Assembly (NCBI GenBank): GCA_933228895.1
Contig: OW121847.1
Span: forward strand, 85,539,656-85,603,655
Length of the DNA: 64,000 nt
Direction of reading: 5' to 3'
Source: Platycnemis pennipes
Taxonomy: Eukaryota; Arthropoda; Insecta; Odonata; Platycnemididae
Shown: piece by piece, positions 8,384 through 20,889 of the stretch
How positions within the stretch are numbered: position 1 is the stretch's first letter
Layout of the letters: each line of letters begins with the position of its first letter
Translations under genes and position numbers: made by a program
Notes under the pieces: model-generated
What the model was told of the DNA's origin: nothing
The model's database searches: none
The model's input: only the letters and a program-made list of their open reading frames with translations

Positions 8384-10490
8384 TCATCTTGTGAATCAAT
8401 GGGGTATGGTGTTTTCACTTGGTCCCAACAGAGGCCTCCGTTGTCCCAAAGAAACGTAACCAAGTACAATTTTCCAAGCACAAAGTTGAAATTCCTCTTC
8501 TTGATAGTTCTTGGCAATTTCATCACTTTTATATCTTAATTTCTCCAAAAGTTTTGTATCCAGCTTTTCCTTCTACGCGGTCTCTCCGGAGCATTGCACT
8601 CACTTTCGTCTGGGTTTTGAAGGATAGTAGTGTATTTCATCTCTAATCCAGTCAGTACAAGAAAAGAAGGCGAAGAGAATGGGTTTTCATGCCTTTCTTC
8701 AATGGTCATTTTCCAAGAAAAATGTCAGTCGTACAATAGACGGTCTATCTTGAGAGTTTTTCTACTGAAGTGAAATGCCATTGGTCTGCATCAATTGGTG
8801 ACTCTTTACATTGAGGACTTAGCTACGTAATAGTAAGCGTAAAAGTCTTTCGTAAAATTATACCTTGTATGTCCTGAAGCGCCTCGAGCTTGAAATTATG
8901 TTTGGCTTAGAATTCATGAGAAAGTCTTATCACACGGCATTTTCGTTGAATAATTCTAACATCCCAGGTGTAGAAATTAATTCATTCTCACTTTGACCCA
9001 GACATATTTTATAGCACTGTTAGAAAGGCGATTACTATATCAGCTAATGAATCATGTCTTAAGTAAAAAGTTGACGTATTTGACGTGCGTTTAAATTTGG
9101 CTTGCAATTATTTTAGGATTCCATGTCACTAGACATTCCACTTTAATTATGGAGCTAGCAATCTGGTATTGTACGAAAGACCTTCGGCAACCTTTCACCT
9201 GTTGATTACCTACGAAATATTCCCTCGGACAGAAAAAAACGATGAAATGGATAAAGCATTTGTACATTTGAGCAACGTTTAAATACTATCCATTAGACAT
9301 GAAATCATGGGAAAATAATTTTTTCTGCCATATTTTGCATTCAACAATTTTTTGCTATTTCATTTCTTTCAACATTTCAGCCATGAGCGGTGGCATCCCA
9401 ATTGAATTTTATTTCAAAATATTCTGTTTATTTATCAAATTTATTGTCCATAGGATTTAATGTAGAAATAAAACACAAGTTTACCCTTCGACCGCAATTA
9501 CCGGTGCATCTTTTCACCGATAAAACTCTCTGCTCAACCTTTCGCAGTGTTAATTGTGCATTGAGGAGTTTATTTTCCTTTTAAGAGTTCGGTTGTATGA
9601 TAGAGGATCAGACGGATGGCTGTTGAAACACAATTGGAGCTTAAATGAGGCTTATAGATTAAGTGCACGTAAAAATGAGAAAAATATGCCTGCCTATATT
9701 CCATGCAATGCAGAGAGGGGAGATGCCTTTGGGGGACCTTGAAAATATTTTTTTATGTGATTCAAAGAGTAACTTTGTCAAACATCTTGGATCTGGAACT
9801 AAACTGGACTTGGAAAGGGACCAACAACCCTTCCAATTCACCTAATATTGACGCTGAAGTGCCGAAACCCGGGACGTGTTCATTGATTTTTGTATGTGGT
9901 TTGTAAAAGTTTACATTTTTAAATGCCTACATACTATTGATGCAGACCCTAGGTGAGGCCTTATTACTGCCTATTAAATCTTTTACTTTTTCATTTGAAC
10001 ACTTTACCACAGCTCGTCTCATAAAACTGTGTCTTCAACTCTGTGCCACAATATTTTGAATGATTCCCCCAATGATGGATTCGAAGTTGGAGATAACCAG
10101 AAGCTTAACTTCTTTTTCCACACTTGTCTACTCCGACAAAATTATAATTTTGAGGTTTTAACTGTTGAAAGAAGTGTACCTACAGTGTACCGGTGCGGTT
10201 ATGGATCATTATGGGGGAGGATGGGGTAAGAAAAAAGGCAAGTATTGCGCAATATATTGACGACCCCTTAGAAGCTTTATTGCTTGTGACTGCTGTTTCT
10301 CCTTAGTGAATTCATCGAAATACCGTACCGGTAATAACAGCTGATGCAGAGTTTAGTGATAAAATAGTTTGCTCGAATGTGATGTGTGTCTGGCGAAAAT
10401 ACACCTCCTTCGACCCTCTTAATATGGGTAAACACATCTCGTATGTCAATAGTACTTCATTAAGTTGAAAATTTATCTTCTGTAATTTTG
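8384..10490. other. No gene seen
   Basis: AT-rich DNA with only short, unrelated open frames. No protein family motif or clear repeat unit was recognised. Confidence 0.55.
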
Positions 10491-10494
10491 TGCT

Positions 10495-12335
10495 GGTAAG
10501 CCTGCTGTGTTTGTAGTGCTCGTTTATTTTACGAAAAACCTACCCTAATATAGTCGCATGAAGAATCTCTGATTACTTTCTAGTTGTTATAATCTACTTT
10601 TTACATTAGGGACTGAGTTCGGAGGAGTTATTTCATGACTTTTAACATTATTACACGTTTCTTCACTGTCTTGTAGTGAATCTTTTTCGGGGTTGATTTT
10701 TAGCCAGGCCATCTTGATGACGTAATCAGTTAAAAGTCGATCAGGGAAATTGGGGTTACAGAAAACCATTGTGCCGTATAGTTCCAGTAGAACTAGGGCT
10801 GATTATCCTTAAATTTCTCGTTAATATGGATGAAAGACTAATCACCTCGATAAAAACCGCTATCGATCGAATAATATTACCTATGTAACAGTGTTACGGA
10901 TACATTTAATCTTATGATAATAATTCCTTTGACATCATGTTAAATGGAATCATTAAAATTTGAAAAACCACGGATTAGCTATGTTTCGATGTACAAGGTT
11001 GTGATTATTACGAGTCAACTACATGTTGAGCCCTTGCTTAGAATGGAAACTCCGTTCCTTTTTCTTTGTAGCAAACATGCTATGTACTTTTAAGTTTTTT
11101 CTGGATTTGTAATTTTGCATTAATGCTGTGTGCAATCCCGAAAACAACTGCTGTCGAATAATGATGATAACCATTCTCCCTCCCGTCTCCATTATTGTCC
11201 ATCATAATGGCACGAGTGACTTCAATACTCCAGTATTTTAAGCCTCTTACTCATCTTTATTTCAATTTGTCCATAGGGTTCAATGTCAGCAAATTTCGTC
11301 CATGAAAGTGGTTATGATTTGTCATGTACAATGCTTTGAAACGTGCTCTATAAACCTGTGCATTTAATTTATAATTCTATGGTAAAGTAAATACTCCTGA
11401 TAAAATTAATTCATTCCACTATTTTTCTATCAGCAGGGTAATGTGTGGCGTTTCAAGATGACCAATGAGGATGGGACCTGGAAACCACGGATTGCCGATC
11501 GGCTGTTGACAACCTTTACCAAGAATAATGGACGGTTGTCAGTCCGGATATTGGCCCGTCCATACATGTAATGAGTAAGTAATAATTCGAAGAAAACTTT
11601 TGTTTTAGCCGCAAGAGATTTAGACTTCCTTTTTTTCCCGTTATGGGCAAAATTTCCTGTCGAGATTTTCGACTTCAGCGGGTTTATGGAAAAAATTAGA
11701 TTGAAATTACCGATCGCGTGCACTTAGCGTGAGATTTGAGAACCCTAAACGTCTTTAAGGCACGGAAAAGTCACCTCGAGTATTGGTCGAATTTGAATTA
11801 GCGTGAAAATTACTTACGAGAGCAGCGTCCTAGTCGTTTGCTTCTTCTTCACTGTTATATTTGCCATGTATCATGGGAAGAAAACATCACGGGATGAAAA
11901 ATATGTTATAAGTCTGCACTTTTTTCCTCCAAACTGTACGGCTGTTTGCTTGCATATATGACTTGACTTTTTCAAAATCTTTTCGACTGTGAATACTGAA
12001 GAATATGCTAAACGCTTTTCATTCACGATTAGTTCTAAAATAAAGTATATATGGCATCTATTCCAAGCTAATGTTTTTTATAAACGACCCATGGCATTCA
12101 ATTAACGTTTAGTACTTAAGTTAATTTCGCGGTATTTTTTTCCATAAACCCGCCTATACGTTGGTTTTTCACAAAATTAATTAAAAGCTCGTCAGTGGAG
12201 CTTATCTCATTGTGAAATATGCGCTCCACATTGGTATGTGAATAAAAATGGCAAAAATACTTAAAACTTAAAAAAAAACACTTTAAGCTAAATTATTCAT
12301 CTGAACTTATTTAAACTAATTTTATTTTATTTATT
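10495..12335 (+). repeat. Left copy of a 1.7-1.8 kb inverted repeat
   Basis: This stretch recurs in reverse complement at about 25010-26720. Anchors: 10665-10710 (gaatctttttcggggttg) with 26511-26555; the block around 11470-11500 (accacggattgc) with about 25810-25835; about 11993-12036 with 25315-25355; and 12130-12240 with 25085-25225. Order is fully conserved, with many substitutions and small indels, so both are old copies of one element. No transposase or RT is visible. Edges are approximate. Confidence 0.75.
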
Positions 12336-12523
12336 CCTAATGGTAAATCATAATTCTAGTATCACTTTGAAAACATAATAGATTTTGATAACGGCACTTT
12401 TCCTCTCTGTACTTTCACATTTTCTTGAATCTCCATGAATTATCTAAACAACTATAAATAAAATTGTTTGCATCTCTTCAGAGTGTTACGGCCATTTGGA
12501 TTTTTTCATAATTATGCTATACG

Positions 12524-12564
12524 AGACGCCAGATAAAATGCGAGTTGCATTTTATCTGGCGTCT
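12524..12564. repeat. Perfect 18-bp hairpin
   Basis: Arms 12524-12541 and 12547-12564 are perfectly complementary around the loop gagtt. Allowing one gap, pairing extends a further 5 bp on each side. Possibly a small foldback element remnant. Confidence 0.8.
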
Positions 12565-12984
12565 GTATATCGGGTATTATTATTACCTTTATTAAATCAT
12601 TTTGAATTGGTAAATTACATCACGTAGATACTAAATACACTAAGTTGTCTGAATGCCATATTGATAGCCAAGTATGTGAGAACTGTATATTTTTAGTTTA
12701 GCATATTCCCGGGCGGAATGGCGCTGATCAAGCGCGTATCTTATGTATCTGAATAACGATATTCACATCATGACATGTTTCATTTAAATTATTCATTTTT
12801 TATTACAACTGGTTTGTCCGCTTCAACATCTCATCAGCATCAAGTCTAAAATGTTTTCCTTGAACATTGGCGTGAAACATTTTACGTCATGGGCGGTTAA
12901 TTACCTGAAAATGGAAGTAATGTTTTTGGCGACGATGCATTGACAGCCGAGGCAGCCCTCATTACCTAGTTTCATGTCAATAGA

Positions 12985-13060
12985 AAATGTTTGGTGATCT
13001 TAACCCCCTGCCACACACCCTCGTGGTGGCACTCAGGGTATTACATAGATATAGTTGTAC
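12985..13060 (+). repeat. LINE 3'-end-like fragment
   Basis: Contains ccccctgccacacaccctcg, also found in reverse complement at 37918-37938. The flanks match too (an atct upstream, and a cag...gta stretch downstream). This looks like a shared LINE 3' end, but no coding part adjoins it. Confidence 0.4.
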
Positions 13061-13339
13061 CTTGTATTTGACGAATGTTTTCCTGCATTTCATTGTTGAT
13101 ACTGCTACTCGGCGATGTTTTTCTGGATATATTTGATAATTGTTGGTTAAGTATCATTTTCTTTATTTTTACTTATTTTGCTGCCTCGGATTTCCACGAG
13201 TGCCTAATGGAAGTGGCAGAAAATTTTATGTCTACTGCAGCGGTTCATTTTCAGGTAATTCCTTTGCCTTTTGTAAGGTTTTGTTGCTCTAAACGGACGA
13301 GATAAAAATCTTTTTTATAGTTCTCAGATCTTCCTGGAG

Positions 13340-15790
13340 ATTTACTTTTAAATTCCAGGAGGTCTGGCGGACATAGGAGTAACCACTGTTAATCTTCGCC
13401 TCGTACACTCCTCCGAAAACAAGAGTGCTCCAAATGTAACTGCTATTGAAGTGTTTCCAGGATTCCAAGCCAGTATTTCTATCCGTTAGTAGAATCTCCT
13501 TTTGGTTGAATGCCCTCTTCCCCTGAGCTATTCTACTGACAGTTTCCTTCCTACTTCGTCCATTGCTAGCTACTCGGTTTCCTAAATAACAATACTCACT
13601 CCCTCCAGATTTCCTAGTTTTACGTTGATCTTGGCCTCATCTTTCCTACTGAATACCTTTACATTAGTTTTTTTTATTCATCTTCAGGTGATACCTGATA
13701 TTGTCTTTTCCACTATTACTAGAGCAATCTTTAAGCCTCTTTCTGTCTCTTACATGACAGATATGTCATCGGCAAATCGCAGCATGCTGATTTTCTCCCC
13801 TTTGATGTACAATCCTGAAGTCATCTTTTTGATTTCATTGATAACTTTCTCGATGTAGGCATTGAAGAGTACGGGAGACAGTCTTCAACCTTGTCTCACT
13901 CATTTCTTTATTCTTGCTTCTCAACTATTAGGTTCTGATTTTATGACAGCCACCTTTTTTACAAACTGTTGATAATTTTCAGCTATCATATGACTGTCAA
14001 TTTTCCTTTTTATAACTGAGAACTGAATTATAATCCACGTTGTCAAAGGTCTTCTCCAAATCCACAAGCGCAATGAAGTTGCTGTATTTTTCTCAAATCT
14101 CTTCTCTATTGTAGCCTAAGGGTCAAAATTGCTTCTCATGTATCATTACTGGGAATGCAATTTGGTCTTCATATAGTAAATCCTCTGCTTTTCGTTCTAT
14201 TCTTCTATAGATGAACCTTGCCGGTATCCTCTACGCGCGTGTCGACAGACTTATTCACCTAAAATTTTCATATTTCTCAGCCCTTTTCTTTTTGGGAACA
14301 ACAAAGAAGATTTTTGAAATAAGAAGGAAGAAGGAACATTCTCCTTTGTAAATTGTTCCTTCTTCCTTTAATTAGCTTTTAGACTCGGATTTTTCCCCAA
14401 ATCCCCTTCATTTTCAGCCAATTTTCTCAATTTTAACATAAGGATTATAATCTTCTCTCGCTGGTCCAACGGTATCTCTCATGTTGAGTAGTTACGCGTT
14501 GCAGATAGGTTTATACAGCTGGGTAAATACCTTCTCGCCTGCATTTATAATTAGCTCGTCAGGAATATCGTCAATTCCTGATGTACGAGATTCGTATTAT
14601 ATATCTGCATGTCCCTTACTGTTGATTCAAATTCCGATCTTTAGAATGAAGATCCCATAAAATAATTTTTTTCTTAATTTATTGTTCCTTCCGATTTCTT
14701 TCACACTGATATTGCTTCGGTAGTACAATTGGTCCAAATATTCCTTCCATATATTCGCTTTATCTTCATTTTCAATAACAAGTTCTCCATTCTTATACCT
14801 CATTGGGTTACATTGGCAGCTTTCACCTTTTCCTGCTCAAGGTATTTTTGTACATCTTTGCATTAGTCCTTCATCTACTTATCTCTTGCTTTTTTCGCTT
14901 TACCACCTGTTTTATTTCTCATTCTCTTTTAACTGAGCTGTCCTTCGTCAAATTTTGCATTCTTGTATTTTTTTCTCTTCAATCAGGTTTAAGATACTTT
15001 ATGTCATGTCATCGAGTATTTTTGGAAACTTTTTTCTCCACAAAATTTTTTTTCTCCCTACTGTAGTCCGATATTGTTTCCTCCTCCTTTTTGTCTGCTG
15101 ACTTCAAAATCAGGTCCTGTCAACATTGTTTACCACTGCTTTCCGAAAGCGAAGGCAATATCGATTCTTTTTTAATGTATCAACTTGCCAATATTCTTCA
15201 TTGTTTTCTTCAGTTTCTTGAATTTTAAATTGCATTTCGTAATCCTTACGTTATAGTCGCTGTCATTATCTGCCCCATGGTAGGTTTTTCAGTCCTTTAC
15301 CTGTTTTCTGAGATTTCGATTCAATAAAATGCAATAAAATTGAAGTCTTCTTATCTCCTGGCATTTTCCATGCACTTGTTGTAATTTTGGTTGCATTCAT
15401 AATTATAATAGTTTTTCTTCATTATCATTCCGATATCCCAATCCATATTTTCCAGTTATACTTTTATATTGACCTTTGTGGGCGACTGTATTCCAATCTT
15501 CTAAAACAGTAATTTTTCCTTCTGCTCTTGCCTGTTTTATTAGTTCCGCGATGTCATTGATGTTGTCCACTTCATCCTAGCAGCCCGGTAAAGTAAACCT
15601 GCACTACACGCAATCTGCAGGCTTGGTCACTATCTCCACCATTATTATCCTTTCGCTATATTATTGGAAGCCCTTTAGATGTGTTACGGCAGTCTTCCTA
15701 AGCATAATTCCTAATCTAGCATTAATAGTGTGTGTATGATATTATTTTCACTCATATTCACGGCTATTATTAAGAAATACTTTTATGATG
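13340..15790 (-). pseudogene. Decayed non-LTR retrotransposon (endonuclease plus reverse transcriptase)
   Basis: Reading the minus strand with stops and frameshifts, pieces appear in LINE order. Around 15480-15720 is an endonuclease end: RIIMVEI, then EDWNTVAHKG, the latter resembling the GDxNA motif with changes. Around 14500-14600 is an RT entry block (TSGIDDIPDELI). Around 14030-14080 is VDLEKTFDNV, carrying the first catalytic Asp. Around 13860-13900 is VRQ..RLSPVLFNAYI. Around 13740-13790 is LRFADDISVM, the FADD box. Around 13440-13580 is the C-terminal thumb-like part (GRSRKE, RIAQGKRAF, SYIWS). Many stops make it inactive. Non-LTR class is clear; family is unsure. A 15-bp hairpin (14325-14339 with 14355-14369) sits inside. 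Confidence 0.8.
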
Positions 15791-15794
15791 CCAT

Positions 15795-16765
15795 AACATA
15801 CGCTACGCTTATCATTTACTTTTCCAAATGTATCACTCATGTTTGCAATTTGAAAGTAAAATCATTATTATGTGTCATGGAATGTCAGCCCTGTAAATGA
15901 ATTTAGTTTATTATGAGTTCAAAATTATTTTGAAAAAATAAAAATAATGGCATAATTGTCTTTAATTTATTTTGGAGCCTTCTGACTGCCGAAGAAAAGA
16001 ACGGGCGCCCTAAAGGTAAGTGTCAATTATTGATAAGGTAAGGAAATGGGAATAATTAATCATAGAAAACTCACTCCACAGAAGATAATTCCACTACGAG
16101 TTTCTTAAAAAAATACTTCGGTTGAAATCTTAGTTTAATAACCTTCAAAATCTTTTCAGCTCTTGGCATTCGCAAATTTAACGAGGCAAAATTAGTTTCC
16201 ATATTTTCAGCGATGCTGAATTAATTGAAGTAAACATTTTCTTTGTTTCGGTGAAGAAATTTTTCTCTAAATCTATCCCATATCTTGTATGTTATGTAAA
16301 CAAAATGTTAAAATTTAACGTGCTAAATGCATTTTCAGTTTTCATTTATCATTTTTTTCTCTCATTACTGTAACTGTGACCGCTAATTAGGGTTGCTTAC
16401 GTAACTAGTAATGCCATATTAGGACTTACCCCTTTGTATTGAAAAATAGATCATCTCCATTAATGTTACACCAGAGATTTTGTTAATAATTTTACGCCTG
16501 TTAATTTTTTCGATTGTTGTATAATATATGAAAATCTATTAAGACGACTCCTGGGTATTATGTGAACTTTTAAATTAACTAAATTTTAATTAAAGTCTGC
16601 CATCGTCATTCACCCTGAAGGCGATGGCAAACTACGCCCTTGAAACGTGGCTGGCTTCACCCGGACCTTCACCTGGATGGAAGGCCGAGAACTCTTCGTC
16701 TTAAGCATTCGCTGAGAAAGGCTCGGATATTAAATATTATCGTTAATGTTAACTAGAGTTGAAGG
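15795..16765. other. No gene seen; possible retroelement end motif
   Basis: AT-rich. At 16599-16628 a short inverted repeat (gccatcg with cgatggc) brackets ccctgaagg and is followed by a cgcccttgaaacg stretch. This is the type of cctga...gatg...gaaacg motif seen at Penelope-like element ends. The similarity is weak. Confidence 0.35.
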
Positions 16766-16769
16766 TAGG

Positions 16770-17900
16770 TAACGATGGACATAAAACTCTTCCCCCATTC
16801 ATACTTGTTGTACGATATCCTTCCATGCTTCTCTGTCACGTGAAAATCCCGAATAAGTCTGTCTCTCCAGTTTACTACATTCAGTCTATTAAATTCAGCG
16901 TTATTCATAACTCTTATCATTCTCTCCAAAATCTTCAGCTTATGACAGGCCTTTCAAAACGCCCTCGCCTCTTAGGGTATAATAACTAGTTTCACTCAGT
17001 CTCTCTGCCTTATCTAAAATATCCTCGATCAGCACCTTTCCTCTCCTACCAGCTCTAAACTTCCTCTTTCGTTTTCCTTTCGACTTGTCTTGCATTCTTC
17101 ATATCCACTTTTGAAGAGCCCTGAGTGTATTTGTATCTTCTCTTCCAAAAGTCTATGCCTATGCACATTTGGTACCATATTAACGCATTCCCTACGTCCC
17201 CACTCAACTCTGTAATATTTTCTCTCTTCAGAATGACCTCAGCCGTCGACGCACCCTTATAACTACTACTACTACATATTTCTCTTCTACAAGTAAACTC
17301 ATCTTTCGCAGGCGTGATCCTCCGAAAGTAGTTCGGAGGATCACGCCTGCGAAAACCCCACGTCCTCTAGCACACTACCCTGGAAGTTAATTTACTGTAT
17401 TTACTGTACTGCATTACTGTAGCTTGTGGCCTCCTACTTTTAAATGTAATGCTACCCTCTCCCTGTATAACTTCAGATCTCTAGTTTTCTTATCTTCATC
17501 TCTATTTCCTATTTTTTCCCATTGCTTAGTAGAAACATTAACATTTATGTAACCTTTAAGTTGACGGACAGACTATGGGTTCATCGTCCACGAACCTAAA
17601 CCTGCTTCATGAAATTTTCCCTGCCTTTAATAATACATCTAGTCCTTATCATATATCTCCTACAGTTTTCTCCAAGTGTACGCGTTGAATGTAATAATCG
17701 ATAGTCCAGTGTAATGGGAATTGAGTGGGGGCACCCAATTCCCATCAATTAATTTCATTTGCGCCTTGTGTATCATGTGAAAATCCCGGATAAATTCCTT
17801 TCCTGTATTCCTATCGCCCACAGTATTTTCAATAACATTTCCCACTTTACCTACTGTGTCAAACACCTTTTCGAAATCAACAGAACATGCAATAAGCCCT
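16770..17900 (-). pseudogene. Second decayed LINE reverse transcriptase fragment
   Basis: On the minus strand, 17660-17866 is open and reads (with its upstream frame) VDFEKVFDTVGKV..., the RT block with the first catalytic Asp, followed by GKEFIRDFHMIHKAQMKL, matching the usual block after it in non-LTR RTs. The remainder down to about 16770 reads as broken frames with a similar RDFHVTEKHG segment. It may be a separate insertion from the 13.3-15.8 kb copy. Inactive. A perfect hairpin interrupts it at 17304-17354. Confidence 0.55.
17304..17354. repeat. Perfect 23-bp hairpin
   Basis: Arms 17304-17326 and 17332-17354 are exact reverse complements around the loop agtag. The arm begins tttcgcaggcgtgatcctcc. 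It is GC-rich against its surroundings and interrupts the degenerate LINE region, so it is likely a small foldback insertion. Confidence 0.85.
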
Positions 17901-17940
17901 GGTTATTTTAGAAGTCCGTACTACTAGTAATTTCATCACC

Positions 17941-18060
17941 GCCTGCCGTGGTAGGCAGGTCGGTAACACGTTAGCCTGGCAAACCAAAGGTCGCGGGTTT
18001 GAATCCCACCCGGGGCATGGCTGTTGTGTTGTCCTTAGATTAACATTTTAGGTAATACCG
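17941..18060 (+). repeat. tRNA-derived SINE
   Basis: The head carries a Pol III A-box-like block (gtggtaggcaggtcgg) and a B box ggtttgaatcc at 17996-18006. The body has tgtccttagatta, a motif common after the tRNA part of arthropod SINEs. Acceptor arms do not pair well, so it is not a tRNA gene. Confidence 0.65.
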
Positions 18061-18064
18061 TTTG

Positions 18065-20680
18065 ATATACTTTTAGCAGTTGGAGCTACAACCCAAGTAC
18101 TACTACAAATACATCACTGATCATCTCATCACCAAGATCCTTCCAAAATCCGAACCTAACGTCACCTAGATATTCCATCACTCTTTTCTCGGTCCTTCTG
18201 CTTCCTCTGTCCTTCCATACAATACTTCCACCTGAACTGAATGTCTTGTAGTATAATCTGTTACTTTCCTCTTGTGTAGCTCCGTGTTTACTTTTTTCAT
18301 TTACTTATTTACTTAATTTTCTTACTTTATTCTGTTATCCATAGGTTAATTATCCTAGTGAACACTCTTCCTATTACTTTTCGTTTTCTCTGCTGCTCTT
18401 CATATCACGTCTTTATTTTTCTCGTCCTTCAACTCTTCTTTCTAGCTTATCTTCTTCCAAGTATCTGTCCATCAACTGAGGATAATTCCAGTTTCCAACA
18501 AATTAGGGGTCTTACGTCTTTATCATCCTCCTTCATTAAAACACTTTCTATCTAATCTCACATTTCACCACCAATCTACATCTGCAACCGGGAAACTGCA
18601 AGTTCTTCACGAGGTTTCCAAATTTTCTTTGCCTGATCATGATGTAATACATTTGATATCACCGTCAGTTTCAGACAATTTGCATGAGTATCAAGCCCGT
18701 GAAAGTGTCCAAACCATATATTGATGATCGCCAAGTTATTCCTGCAGCAGAACTCCACTGACATATCGCGGCAGGCATTTTTCACCCTGCCCGTCACTCC
18801 ATCAATCACCCTACCTCACTTCCGTCCCTCTCTCCATCCCTTGACTATTTCATTCTAATATCCTATCCCTATCAATCGCTTCCTTCCACCCACTTTCTTG
18901 AATTATTTTGCTGCTCAGATTCATCATCCGTGTCTCCCCCAATCCGTATGTGTACCTAAAATAATTATCTTTGTCGGCACCGCTTTTATTGATATTGCCA
19001 ATATTCTATTACTCACCTCCGCATACTCTAAATTTCTATACAATTTTGAGTCCATTATTACCAATACTAAACTCTTGTGTCTCCCCTCCCTTTGCTGTGT
19101 TTGACCAGGTATCTATCTAAGAGTTTTGAATGTCCTTCGTCCTAAATCGCTCAATCACTACAAATTGGTGCTTCCTCTTTCATTTCATACTTTTTCTACC
19201 TTCCCTGCGCTTACCGTCATCTTGAGTTCAAGTTTCTTTCATAATTGCTGTTTTCGTCTGTTGTATTCTTTTCTTTCCAGTGCTCCCTGTTACAGGATTC
19301 CGTGGTGTGCGATCAGCCTTGCTTCCCCTTCCGCTGTTACCAATATTCATTAGTATATTTCCCGAGTCATTCACTTTCAATGCAATGTTCAATTGAGTTC
19401 AAGTATCCCCGTTGCCTGCCTAAATAATATTGTTTTCAACGTGACACCATGGAGAGGCTGGGGTATGTCGCACGGATGTGGAGCAGACGCTGAGAGGACG
19501 GCGCGAAGACCAGAAGTGACTTCCTTTGCTCCCTTCCTTCCAGGTATTGGATGTACTGGAACATCAAAGCCATCCTACCGCGAAGAAACGTAATTCTCGA
19601 AGAGAGAATGTGAAACTGTAGCCGTTTCATCCAGATCTGAAAATGTGCGTTATACTATCAATACTTGTCGTAATAGACACTCTGGTAAAGGTGTAAATCG
19701 TGATAAGCATTATCAGTGATTATTTGAACCGGTTCACCCTAAGGTTGATCAATCTAAAACGTTAAAAAGGGATTGCAGGGGACCCGTTTTCGGTCTTTGT
19801 GATGGGGTCACATCCTTTTCATTTAGTGCATTATTAAACTGCTTATTCCCAATCTTATTTAGTTATTGTCATAATAAGGGGGAACTGCTTTACCTTGGCT
19901 CTCTCAACTGTTCTCGAGGAATGTTGTCAATGTGTAGGGGATGTTGCATCGTTTATTTGTAATGCAGTGCCTCGCGTAAGCAAAGTGGAAATACCATTTC
20001 CACGATTGAAAATGTTTTGCTATAGGTATGTGCATTTCAGAAGGTGAACCAAATAAAATTGTTAACAAGATATCTTTTTGTATTATTTTGTGAATTAACA
20101 GACTTGGAAAAATCCCAACAAACTACAAAAATAGTAATAGACCTTTCTAGGGGATTTTTAAACATATTTTCAACGATAAGCGTTAGAGAAAGTGTAATAA
20201 ATTAGGTTGAATAAATTATCAGTAAAACGGAAGCTAAATTAAATTCATGGTGCATTACACTTCCAGGTAACCGAATTAAATACGCAGGTAAAAATAACTA
20301 AGCTTCGACGTGGGCAGTAAAAGTATAAAAAAGCTATTTGATCTTGCGTAAGAATTGAAAATGGATTTTAAACTAAGCCAGTATAAATTGAAAACAAACG
20401 CTCATCGGGCATATAAAAACTGAACAGCGACGCTTTGAAGCACTAAGATTGCCCAATCGAATTACCGTAATAACAAAAGAAAGAAAACTGCTTGCGTTTG
20501 TTTGAGCGTTCAAGATGAAGATCGAAATAGTCAGTGCCTCTGGTGGTGAAATACCTACTCTATATCGGTCACTGGATAATCTAGTGGACAGTGATCGAGT
20601 GAAGGCATGTGCCATCTAGTGGCTAAAAAAGTAACTGTCGTCTAATTAATTTTTATCGTAAATTATTAAAAAAATGTTAT
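18065..20680. other. No gene seen; probable old repeat debris
   Basis: Pyrimidine-rich on the plus strand up to about 19400, like the neighbouring decayed LINE regions, but no motif could be read. A short GC-rich patch lies at about 19440-19640. The rest is AT-rich. Confidence 0.45.
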
Positions 20681-20684
20681 TCAG

Positions 20685-20884
20685 AGATTTAACAGTAGAC
20701 ACAGGAGGATCCGGGATGTCAAGAAAGCTAAAAATTATTGTGCATTTTTGCTGAATTTTCCGGGATTTTTTCCGGCCGGCCGGCCGCCGGGCTGGAAAAA
20801 TCCAGGCCCGTTACAGAAAAATGTTCAATAATTTATTGTTTTCTGGACGTCCCGCGTCGTCCTGAACTTACTGTAAAAATATCT
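20685..20884. mobile_element. Foldback MITE-like element
   Basis: A nearly complete imperfect palindrome of about 200 bp. The left arm (20692-20782: acagtagacacagg...ggattttttcc) pairs with the right arm (20793-20874: ggaaaaatccagg...cctgaacttactgt) at roughly 80 percent by eye. A GC-rich centre of repeated ggcc forms the turn. Encodes nothing; typical of a non-autonomous DNA element. Target duplication unclear. Confidence 0.65.
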
Positions 20885-20889
20885 GAGAA

